Source of the DNA: Dendrolimus kikuchii
Lineage: Eukaryota > Arthropoda > Insecta > Lepidoptera > Lasiocampidae
Direction of reading: 5' to 3'
Assembly (NCBI GenBank): GCA_019925095.2
Contig: CM034392.1
Coordinates: 9,229,887-9,293,886, forward strand
Length of the DNA stretch: 64,000 bases
The notes beneath the pieces were generated by a model. It saw only the letters and a list, made by a program, of their open reading frames with translations. It had not been told where the DNA came from and searched no databases. Position numbers and translations under genes: made by a program. Shown here one piece after another: positions 34,735 through 42,254 of the stretch (position 1 is the stretch's first letter; the number at the start of each line of letters is the position of its first letter).

Positions 34735-35425
34735 CCCTGTGGACTGTATGCAACGTTGAGCCGTTCGCGTTGTCAACTATCCCATACTCACAGACGGTTT
34801 ACGCTCGGCCTTGGCAGAGATTTCGTCCCCGCGCGTATTCTACAATCTGTATTCTACAATCTGTGATCTAAATAATGGGGAGTGTTCCGAGGAAATGTTC
34901 AGTATAGTGCTTTCGCCTTCCTTCTACCAACGCACTGCTCGCCATCTGCTAGGCGTTCATCATCACTTATATGACGTTCCTCTTGCGCATAGCGGGGATT
35001 AGGAATGCGCTCCCAGCTGAATGTTTCCCACGGCGCTATGGTATTGATTTTCAAAAAGGATATCACGTAATTTCTTTCAGACCGGCAGCGTGTTGTTGAC
35101 ATCTTTGATGTGGCAACCATTTATAGGTGACGCTAACGACTTTCCATCGAGTGCTTTAAAACAAAACACTTACTTAATTAGCGAAAACTACAATTATTTC
35201 GACTACAGCTATTGTCCACAGCAGAGTCTGAAGTATGGCAACAATCGGTACGTAAACACCCACTACCTATCATGCTGCCACGGAAGTACTTTGAAAGTAA
35301 GCAAACGAGGCGAAGGGTTATGTTTGAAATAAGAGGTAAAAAAAAGTAGTGTGTCAGCTCCGACGCCCGACTACAATTTACTCCTTAAACATTAATAAAT
35401 CTAGACCTTCTAATTTCAAAACACC
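34735..35425. other. Anonymous stretch
   Basis: Frames on both strands at 34,811-35,332 have no recognisable motif, and no repeat was recognised. Confidence 0.35.
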
Positions 35426-35429
35426 ATAT

Positions 35430-35640
35430 CTTACATACATCTACATATTATCACGCCTAATTCCCATGGGGGTAGGCAGAGACTATGGATCTTCACTTAT
35501 GACGGATCTGACAAAAAAATTTCGCTTCTTCTACTATCTTTAACCTCTTCATACATGCACGTTTATTTGAGATGCTTTTTACCTGACCCTCTCTTTAATA
35601 CTTCTGATATTTGATCATGGTGTGTAAGTCTCGGCCTACC
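35430..35640 (+). repeat. Lepidopteran dispersed repeat (TTCCCATGGGGGTAGGCAG family)
   Basis: TATCACGCCTAATTCCCATG followed by GGGGTAGGCAGAGACTATGG, then CTCTTCATACATGCACG. This is the longer form of the sequence found as a 79-bp insertion at 2,987-3,065. Confidence 0.45.
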
Positions 35641-35654
35641 GGCAGCAACTCTAT

Positions 35655-35885
35655 AGGTATGCAATTATATATTAATATTATATAATACCAGCGGCCCGGC
35701 GCGGTTTCACCCGCGCTCTGTCCCGGTCCGGTGGTATAGAGCGTCATATTATATAGCCTATGACACTCCCTGTTAACGGAGCCTTCCAACAGTAAAAGTA
35801 TTTTTAAAATTGGTTTAGTAGAGCCAGAGATTATCCCCTACAACGTCACAAACTTTACCTCTTTATAATATTAATAAAGATTATT
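35655..35885. repeat. Ubiquitous lepidopteran RTE-like 3' repeat, opposite orientation
   Basis: CAGCGGCCCGGCGCGGTTTC, TATATAGCCTATGACACTC, TGGTTTAGTAGAGCC and TTTATAATATTAATAAAG occur in the order expected for the reverse of the 2,195-2,433 repeat. Confidence 0.5.
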
Positions 35886-35889
35886 TATT

Positions 35890-36550
35890 ACAATAATAAA
35901 GTATTAATAATCTAAAATAATCTTATTTCATTGCATTAAAGATCGCAATTGTATAATAAAAAAAAACGTAACGCTTTTGAATGAATGCTTGTATTATTCC
36001 ACTCCTCATAACATTTCCATGCCGAGGGCCATATGTGAAAATCGATTCTTACGGAGTAAACTCCAAAAAATCATAATCTACACAATATACCTAATTATCT
36101 ACCCCCATGACCTCATTGACTGACTAACGTATCAACACACAGCCCAAACTACTGGGGCTAGGACTATGCAAATTTGCATGCTGGTTTTTTCTATACTAAT
36201 ACTAATAGGTGCAAACAAAGAAAGCATTTTTGAAAATTCAACCCCTCAGAGGGTAAAAAGGTGTCGAAAGTTTGCTCAAACTATGAATATTTTCAATCTA
36301 CACAGGCGAGGCCGCGAGGAACAATAGACTAATAATAAACCTAGAAATGCTCGAGTTTTAAAACAATGAGTATGAGAAAATTATCAGGAGACGAAACATA
36401 CACTATTCCTGCGTTTACACACAAATCTACTTAAAACTTCACATAAACTAAATACAAATAATGTCAATTTAAAGGTAACCAATGGCAAAGTGAAAGTAAA
36501 GACAATATATATATTAAATAATAAATAAGTGTATGTTTGCTGAATAATTT
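35890..36550. other. Anonymous AT-rich stretch
   Basis: No gene or repeat supported beyond short common motifs such as CTATACTAATACTAATAG near 36,190. Confidence 0.4.
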
Positions 36551-36552
36551 AA

Positions 36553-36680
36553 GGCCGCCGCGGCAAGGTCCGTGAGTTTGTAGCGGGGCGTGCGCGCAGA
36601 CGCAGGGCCACTCCCGGGGGCGGGCCGCGGCCCCTTAGCCCCGCCCCCTCGACCGCCCTTCCAAGGCCCTTCGTGCACAC
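36553..36680. promoter_or_regulatory. CpG-rich island with SP1-like boxes and a possible splice donor
   Basis: A ~125-bp tract of very high GC and CpG content in otherwise AT-rich DNA. It includes CCGCCGCGGCAAGGTCC|GTGAGT, which has a strong donor-like GTGAGT, and GGGGGCGGGCCGCGG and GCCCCGCCCCC boxes. This is what a promoter or untranslated first exon of a host gene could look like. It could also be a GC-rich repeat fragment. No coding frame is attached. Confidence 0.3.
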
Positions 36681-36689
36681 CTACCTTCT

Positions 36690-37000
36690 TGTCCTTACAA
36701 ATGCCTTAAGCCCGACCTTAAGCGAATGATAGACATGCGACTAAGAACGCAAACTAATGGCTCGACGACTTTCTTCTCTTCTGACTGTTCTTGTAGGTAC
36801 TTACTGTGACAAACAGGCGGCATGGCTCCCTTACTTTTCGTTTGACAAAGTTCTTCCGGGCCGCGGTTGTTTCGAAAGGTGCTTGTGCCAGATTGCTGGA
36901 AGCGAGCCAAATACAAGATGTCACCATTGCAATATCTGCTCGGAATGCAATTTAGAATGACACTACCGACTAGTATAGTGAGGTATCATGGAAGGCGGTC
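36690..37000. other. Anonymous stretch
   Basis: Overlapping frames on both strands (36,695-37,055), cysteine-containing but without spaced zinc-binding motifs I can recognise. No support for a gene. Confidence 0.3.
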
Positions 37001-37677
37001 CAAAATAAAGAGGCGGCGGAGACGGAGCGGGAGGACGCAGCCTCCTTACCCTTGATCCGTCGCAGTAGATCAGGGGACCGAAGGAACAACTATCGCCAAT
37101 TCCTTCCGCCCTCACAACAACAATGTCCATGTACGATGACTCGGGGATATCGTTTAATACAATGGTCCAGAAGTAGAGTTGCGGAGTATTCCCGCACATA
37201 AGTCCGATATGGACTTACAAAAGGAGATAGGATCTCCCTTTAGGTAGGACGGGTTCTATGAGCCAGCGCCGTCAGGACCGTTGGACGTACCTATCTCTGG
37301 ATATCGAAATCCTGACATAGGTATAATACGGCGTTGAGATGGAACAGCGGGGTAGTTTAGTTAGTAGGTATCGGACGTACGTGCCATCGGGAATCCAATA
37401 CTACTCTACTGCTACCTCCCCGAGCGTTGAGGTGTCTATGGCGGATAACACCTGGAACAACAAAGGTCCGGAGACGGCGGAGCGATATGTTCCTATACGC
37501 CCTTCCAGTGTAATACGCAGAGAACCTTATCTGCGTAGTACCCACAATGTCTCGTCGACCAGAAAAGGGGCTCAATGAGCCATCGACGCCGTCATGGTTA
37601 TCAGAGGTATATTTAGTTCCCGAGACCCTAACATTACGACGATGGGATGGAACACCGGGGTGGTTTAGTTGGTGGGT
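37000..37677 (+). repeat. GC-richer retroelement-like sequence with an internal direct repeat
   Basis: GATGGAACAGCGGGGTAGTTTAGTTAG (near 37,338) recurs as GATGGAACACCGGGGTGGTTTAGTTGG (near 37,645), about 305 bp apart. The second copy runs directly into retroposon A. This may be the upstream part of the LINE from which retroposon A derives. Frames on either strand are broken or unrecognised. Confidence 0.4.
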
Positions 37678-38062
37678 TTATCCGTGCAGAAACGGAGAAA
37701 GAACATAATTTCTTGCGGCCTTTCATAAGAAGCGACAAAACAACACAGCCAGGTAGTAGAGAATTTGCCCGCCTGGATGGCTACCACTCCTTGTCTAAAG
37801 TATGCCGCTATAACATGAAGGTTTTCACTGAAAATCAGCGTTGTGTCGGATATAATTCCGGAACAGCAATATGCTGAGTGCAAACCTTGTTGGCTGAAAA
37901 TGCGGCGTACAAATTCTCAAAATATGCTCTGTGTATAAGGAATGTAATTACGTCGCTATTTCTTCAAATAAAGTTCTTCTTTCTTTCTTTCTATAACAAC
38001 CTTGAGTTGTGTTGTAGCATTAGTGACCAACTTGGAGCCCCCGTTTAGAGAGCAGTAGTAGG
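37678..38062 (+). mobile_element. Retroposon A, split by a nested insertion and cut off by the Polinton
   Basis: The head (ATCCGTGCAGAAACGGAG to GCCGCTATAACA) is followed by a 175-bp insertion, then continues ACCTTGAGTTGTG to AGAGAGCAGTAGTAG at about 38,060. There the family sequence stops just before the inverted repeat of the Polinton begins. The rest of the retroposon (normally GCGCATTTGTAGC and onward) is not found on the other side of the Polinton. Confidence 0.6.
37816..37990 (+). mobile_element. Small retroposon with CTTT-type tail and 8-bp target duplication
   Basis: Flanked by CTATAACA at 37,808-37,815 and 37,991-37,998. The insert begins near TTTTCACTGAAAATCAGCG and ends AATAAAGTTCTTCTTTCTTT, a polyadenylation-like signal and a tetranucleotide tail. 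Both suggest LINE-mediated insertion. No coding capacity. Confidence 0.6.
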
Positions 38063-38135
38063 GATTCCAGAGTTCTGGCTCACGGCAAGAATCGTGTTTC
38101 TGGTGAGCAAAAAGTGTTTCGACGGACAACCCTGG

Positions 38136-38137
<2 letters not shown>

Positions 38138-38183
<46 letters not shown>
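38138..38183. repeat. 46-nt A homopolymer in the left arm
   Basis: An uninterrupted A-run 71 bp in from the outer edge of the arm. Its partner on the right is a T-run of about 55 nt (46,770-46,824) with one C. The difference accounts for the 9-bp length difference between the arms. Because it is present on both ends it belongs to the element, not to a retroposon tail at the site. Confidence 0.9.
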
Positions 38184-38187
<4 letters not shown>

Positions 38188-38442
38188 GGTGTCAAATTGG
38201 GGGTTCTCGAGTACGCCCGATCGTTCTACGCTATCAGTTTTTCGATATATGCTGTATTTACAGAGATAGCTTTTTTTAATTCCGTGCTAATTACAGCACT
38301 AATTAGCTACTCATTTGTTTATTCTTTTGTTAATTACTATTTCACGTTCACTAATTACCCTCGTCCGATACTCCCTATTGTTCTTAATGACGTCAACAAC
38401 GACTTCAAAACAAAAACAACATGTTCTTTTCTTCCTCAACCT

Positions 38443-38886
38443 TTATTTAAAACAGTATTTGTACAAATCGTATACTAATATATCATTAACGAGTGTTTCC
38501 TGGCTTTCGAATAAATTGGTCATATCCGTCATACTATATCCATGAAACTTATAGTATAAGTATACCAAACAGTATGCACCACATACTGAAGTCCAGTCAT
38601 TTTGTATTCTCATAGTATTGAAATGCCATTTTCTACAATTCCTATTTAGAAAAGCCAAGTGGAATCCTACAGGTGACCGACCAAAGGAATCGAAGTATTG
38701 TCCAATGTTGTGTTGGTCTATGTGCATGGCTACCCAGTGAGAACCTGGCTGGGTGCTTGGATCCAGATTGCTCACTAAGAACGTAGGCGCTTCCATGTGA
38801 ATTGGTAAATTGTTTGCTGCATACACGTTCCTCTCTAAAGATGGGTGAATTTTGCATAAACATTTCTGGATCTCGATTGTGTTCAT
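38443..38886 (-). CDS. Adenain-type cysteine protease, left copy
   Basis: A 147-residue protein from the first ATG. It is identical to the right-hand copy apart from one codon (Met in place of Lys at residue 92). It keeps the adenovirus-protease-like catalytic residues: His50 in GSHWVAMH, Asp66 in YFDSFG, Gln95 in RIQNDW and Cys102 in SVCGAYC. In Polintons this enzyme is expected to process capsid precursor proteins during virion maturation. The gene lies wholly in the inverted repeat arm and points outward. Upstream on its strand is the capsid-gene fragment, so its promoter context as far as about 635 bp back is the same as for the right copy; beyond the arm it differs. Frames longer than this on the minus strand would start at GTG and are unlikely. 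Confidence 0.88.
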   Translation of the reverse strand: MNTIEIQKCLCKIHPSLERNVYAANNLPIHMEAPTFLVSNLDPSTQPGSHWVAMHIDQHNIGQYFDSFGRSPVGFHLAFLNRNCRKWHFNTMRIQNDWTSVCGAYCLVYLYYKFHGYSMTDMTNLFESQETLVNDILVYDLYKYCFK

Positions 38887-39057
38887 ATTTGTAACCAAAG
38901 TGCACACGTGCTACTCGATGAAGAATACTATTGTAAATGTTCAACATAATCTTGTGAACTTATTATGTAAAGGAAGTTGTAAATAAAAAATATGAAAGCT
39001 ATGTTGACAGTTTTATTTATTGATATCTTTCTTATGATTAATACATATAATTCTATC

Positions 39058-39522
39058 TTAACTACTATAGTCTACGATTACATTGCGGTTCTTATCTATT
39101 TCAATAACATTATCGAACTCGGCATACACAATACAGTTAATAGTTTGTGAAAGAGCAGATTCAAAACGAATTTCTAATCTCACGCTACCATTCCTAATCA
39201 GATTCCAATGACTTGAGGAGTTAGCTGATAAATCAGGAGTTAAGTCAAAAGCTAGCAGACAGTAACCTTGAGCGTACTGTTCCCTAGATATCCCGTTACC
39301 TTCGTTAAGAAAATGTATACCCGTTCCAGAGAATAACGTATGATAGGCTGTAGTGAAAATATTACTCTCAAATGATGGTTGTAACGCTTTAGAAGGTATT
39401 TGCTGACCATCAATGTATAAACAAAATGAACTCATTTCATAATTCTCAAAATTAAAAGGATTTTTAGTAAGACTACCATTAAACGCTGCATTATTAACAA
39501 AACCAACTATGCATCTTTTAGG
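39058..39522 (-). pseudogene. Major capsid protein, C-terminal fragment in the left arm
   Basis: Encodes residues 284-437 of the major capsid protein, identical to the end of the full gene at 44,582-45,895. The frame enters at the repeat's inner edge, and an in-frame TGA lies immediately upstream of the first shared codon. It therefore cannot be an extension of any upstream frame. An internal ATG at 39,435 could start a 125-residue product corresponding to part of the second jelly roll, but there is no reason to expect it to fold alone. It is best read as the by-product of the inverted duplication. Confidence 0.85.
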
Positions 39523-39523
39523 T

Positions 39524-40170
39524 CAATTTTTTCGGAAAATTTAGTAGCAGTCCAATTACAAAAAACAAAAGTTTGCTATGATAAACCCATTTATTTAGGT
39601 TTCTCTATTTTAGATATATCAAAAACTCTAATGTATGAGTTTCATTACGACTACATTCTAACTAAGTTTGGTAATAATACAAAATTATTATACACTGATA
39701 CCGATAGCTTGATATATCAGATTTTCACAAACGATTTCTATGACAAGATTAAATCCGATCTTTCATTACGGTTTGATACATCTGATTATCCTACGAATAA
39801 TATATTTGGTTTTCCACAACTCAATAAAAAGAAACTAGGTTTTTTCAAAGATGAAAGTAATGGTAAAATTGTCAAAGAATTTGTAGGATTAAGGTCAAAA
39901 ATGTATGCAATTCAAACCGAAAACAAATTGATATCGAAAGCCAAAGGTGTCAACAAAAGTGTCACAAAAAGGATGACAATGCAAAATTATAAATCATGTC
40001 TTTTTGATAAAAATATTAAATACGATACCATGTATAGATTTAGATCAATTAAACATACAATATTTACCCAGCAAATTAACAAAGTATGTTTATCTTATAA
40101 TGACACAAAAAGATTTATTTTACCTAATAATGTTGACACCTTAGCATGGGGTCATTATAAGTTAAGATAA
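39524..40170 (+). pseudogene. Protein-primed DNA polymerase B, C-terminal fragment
   Basis: Open from the inner edge of the left arm to a stop at 40,168-40,170, about 215 codons of genuine polymerase sequence. It begins SENLVAVQLQ and continues KPIYLGFSILDISKTLMYEF, then the family-B motif C YTDTDS, whose two aspartates are catalytic, and a lysine-rich thumb-like region (KGVNKSVTKRMT) to AWGHYKLR. Polinton polymerases are around 1,000 residues or more. The exonuclease, the terminal-protein-like region and palm motifs A and B are missing here. The frame is clean, with no stops or shifts, so the truncation is recent. If translated from the ATG at 39,631 the product would lack most of the palm. 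A polyadenylation signal (AATAAA, 40,410-40,415) lies downstream. Confidence 0.9.
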
Positions 40171-40482
40171 AATATTTAAATAATATATAAATGTAAATAG
40201 TGTATAAGATTAAAATAATTTTAAGGTGTAAATTTTATAAACTTTATACAACATAAAATTGTAACAAATGTTTTTTAGGTAATATTAATGTAACTAAAAT
40301 ATCTTTGTAGAAGGTTAAAAATGATTTTAAATGTAAATAACTTATCTTAGTGTACTCTAAGTAATATTTTTTTAATGTATAATGTGTGTATTTTTAAGAA
40401 AATAATTGAAATAAAATTAATGTCTCATACAAAATGACTTTATTTATTTATCATACCTCATAGTGTTGACACGTACGCTAGG
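40171..40482. other. AT-rich spacer between polymerase fragment and ATPase
   Basis: The only spacer of any size inside the element's unique part (312 bp). It holds an AATAAA at 40,410-40,415 and TATA-like runs. It is a plausible 3' end for the polymerase message and promoter for the downstream cluster. No frame of note. Confidence 0.5.
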
Positions 40483-41139
40483 ATGTTTCACTTTGTTCAT
40501 CCGTTCACTTCCATAGTAGCTGGTCCAACTGGCTGTGGAAAATCAAATTTTGTTACAAATTTTATTAAACATGTTAAATATATTTGCAACACTTCTTTCG
40601 ATCAAATAACATGGTGCTTTGATGAAATGCAACCTTTGTACAATTTAGAAAACGTAAATTACTATCAAGGCATTCCGGACCTTAATATGTTTGATGGCAA
40701 ATATCCAAATCTTATAATTATTGATGATCTCATGAGAGAATCGGATGGACGAATAGTTGATATATTCACTAAAGGTAGTCATCATAAAAATTTAAGTGTG
40801 TTTTACATAACACAAAATCTATTTCACCAAGGTAAAGGACAAAGAGATATATCGTTAAATTCAAGTTATATTATTTATTTTAAAAACCCACGTGATAAAA
40901 CACAAATTCGGTATTTGGCCCGTCAAGTATCTCCAGAGAATCCAAAGTATATAGAAGATGCCTACAGAGATGCAACCAAAGAGGCACATGGTTACTTATT
41001 GATTGATCTGAAACAAGGTACAAGTGATATATGTCGAATCAAAACCAAAATTTTTCCATCAGATGGGTTATGTCATGTATACATACCAACAAAAGGGTTT
41101 AAATATACCAAGAACAGCCAAATCCCCATCATTTATTAA
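40483..41139 (+). CDS. FtsK/HerA-type genome-packaging ATPase
   Basis: A 218-residue P-loop ATPase expected to drive DNA into the capsid, as in Polintons, virophages and other viruses of the PRD1-adenovirus lineage. Walker A is GPTGCGKS (residues 14-21, Lys20). Walker B is LIIIDD (77-82, Asp81-Asp82). The downstream sensor-like VFYITQN (106-112) and the KNPRDKTQIR arginine region are typical of the A32-like packaging group. Length is usual for the family. The start codon puts the P-loop close to the N-terminus, as is normal. The stop is 2 bp before the next gene's ATG, which suggests a compact co-expressed cluster. Confidence 0.92.
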   Translation: MFHFVHPFTSIVAGPTGCGKSNFVTNFIKHVKYICNTSFDQITWCFDEMQPLYNLENVNYYQGIPDLNMFDGKYPNLIIIDDLMRESDGRIVDIFTKGSHHKNLSVFYITQNLFHQGKGQRDISLNSSYIIYFKNPRDKTQIRYLARQVSPENPKYIEDAYRDATKEAHGYLLIDLKQGTSDICRIKTKIFPSDGLCHVYIPTKGFKYTKNSQIPIIY

Positions 41140-41141
41140 TA

Positions 41142-41468
41142 ATGTCGCGAAGTCTCAACACGCATAAAGATTTGTTGTCAGCGTTACATAAGTTGAAACC
41201 AAAATATAGAACAGCTCTTTTAAAATCTTGTGATGAAGATGAAATAAATTGTATTTGTGAATGTATTCATAACGTTCTCCAAGGAAAGGTACCAATTGAA
41301 GAGAAGAATAAGAAAAAATTAAAAAACTACAAATCGGTACTTCGTAAGTTAGTTCGCAAAGGGGTAAATAAAGCAAGGAAAAGTATAATAATACAAAAAG
41401 GTGGTGCATTCCTACCAATAATATTGGGTGCAATCTTAAGTGGATTAGTTGAATCTCTTGTAAAATAA
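41142..41468 (+). CDS. Small basic protein with hydrophobic C-terminus (pX-like candidate)
   Basis: 108 residues. The N-terminal two thirds are helical and charged: HKDLLSALHKLKPKYRTALL, a CICECIHNVLQGKVP segment, then KKLKNYKSVLRKLVRKG. The C-terminus is a QKGGAFLPIILGAILSGLV hydrophobic stretch that could insert in or disrupt a membrane. Proteins of this layout recur next to the ATPase in animal Polintons/adintoviruses and have been compared to adenovirus core protein X or to membrane-active virion proteins. I am sure of the conserved layout, not of the function. An AATAAA overlaps the stop region (about 41,465). Confidence 0.75.
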   Translation: MSRSLNTHKDLLSALHKLKPKYRTALLKSCDEDEINCICECIHNVLQGKVPIEEKNKKKLKNYKSVLRKLVRKGVNKARKSIIIQKGGAFLPIILGAILSGLVESLVK

Positions 41469-41477
41469 AAAATAACA

Positions 41478-42254
41478 ATGGAGCATGCTAAAAAGATGTT
41501 GCTCGTTGAACCAAGTCTTTTAGAGAAATTAAATCATCAAAATAATGATAATAATAACCCTACATCCCGATTAGATAATGAAATGAAAAACATCTTAAAC
41601 AGTGATATGGATGATAGAAAAAAATGTATTTTGTACTTACAAATATTGCAAAGATATTTACACTTCCATGAAGAAAATCGACGACCTATTGAATTGCCCA
41701 TAATATCTAAAAATATAGATATCACTGGAACAAAATTAAATATAAACGATGAAGCTGACATTAAAGAACCAGTCTCTACTCAAACATCAGAGATAGAAGA
41801 AAAACGTGAAGGGCACACCAACAGTAAGAGTAACCCTCTTTACACAACAAATCAAATTCTGAGTCTAATACCCAAAACCTATTCTAAAAAAGGTGAATCA
41901 TTGTTAAATGTGATTTCATTGAGTGAAAACAAAATTCGATGGAATAAAGATGGCACAGTGGTTATTGATGACAAGAATATTTCTGGGAGTAATATTGTAG
42001 ACTTGATCAATGATTTACTACGTCCACTTAAGAAAAATGATCCTATAGGATGGGAAGCTTTTGCCAAGGCATTGCATGATATAAAAATACCCTTGTCTTA
42101 CTTGGGTAATCCACAAAGAATAGAATACATAAATAAACTTAAATTGCATGAACTTGGTCAGATTTCTACGGATGAAGAATTTTCTACTCCTCCTAACAAA
42201 TACACAAAGAAGATTCGCAAAAAACTTGATTGGGAGAAATGGACGCCATACTAG
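41478..42254 (+). CDS. Conserved Polinton protein of unknown function
   Basis: 258 residues with no catalytic motif I recognise. The N-terminal half is polar and low-complexity, with asparagine-rich NNDNNNPTSRL, a DDRKKCILYLQILQRYL helix and an acidic linker. The C-terminal half is a compact-looking domain: LLNVISLSENKIRWNKDGTV, then GSNIVDLINDLLRPLKK and GWEAFAKALHDIKIP. It ends with a basic KKIRKKLDW tail. Similar proteins of similar length sit upstream of the integrase in other animal Polintons. Its position in the virion-gene cluster suggests a structural or DNA-binding role, which is inference. It overlaps the integrase start by 16 bp in another frame. Confidence 0.75.
   Translation: MEHAKKMLLVEPSLLEKLNHQNNDNNNPTSRLDNEMKNILNSDMDDRKKCILYLQILQRYLHFHEENRRPIELPIISKNIDITGTKLNINDEADIKEPVSTQTSEIEEKREGHTNSKSNPLYTTNQILSLIPKTYSKKGESLLNVISLSENKIRWNKDGTVVIDDKNISGSNIVDLINDLLRPLKKNDPIGWEAFAKALHDIKIPLSYLGNPQRIEYINKLKLHELGQISTDEEFSTPPNKYTKKIRKKLDWEKWTPY

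Larger units (their letters stand above)
38067..39523. repeat. Polinton left inverted repeat arm (1,457 bp, gene-bearing)
   Basis: The reverse complement of 45,430-46,895, from CCAGAGTTCTGG at the outer edge to TTTTAGGT at the inner edge. By eye I find one base substitution in the coding part (38,612 against 46,341), an A-tract of 46 against 55 (the latter with one interruption), and slight differences at the outermost bases. It carries a whole protease gene and the last 154 codons of the major capsid gene, both on minus. Polinton terminal repeats are normally gene-free, so this arm probably grew by copying the right end. Confidence 0.92.

Noticed and set aside
38138..38183. The A-run as the poly(A) tail of a retroposon at the Polinton edge
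   Set aside because: An equivalent T-run with the same 71-bp outer sequence is at the other end, so it is part of the inverted repeat.
38094..38279. Lysine-run frame through the A-tract, with its mirror at 46,674-46,868
   Set aside because: An artefact of the homopolymer.
38642..38947. 101-codon minus-strand frame in the left Polinton arm, with an identical one at 46,006-46,311
   Set aside because: It overlaps the protease gene in another frame and lacks any family resemblance; a shadow.
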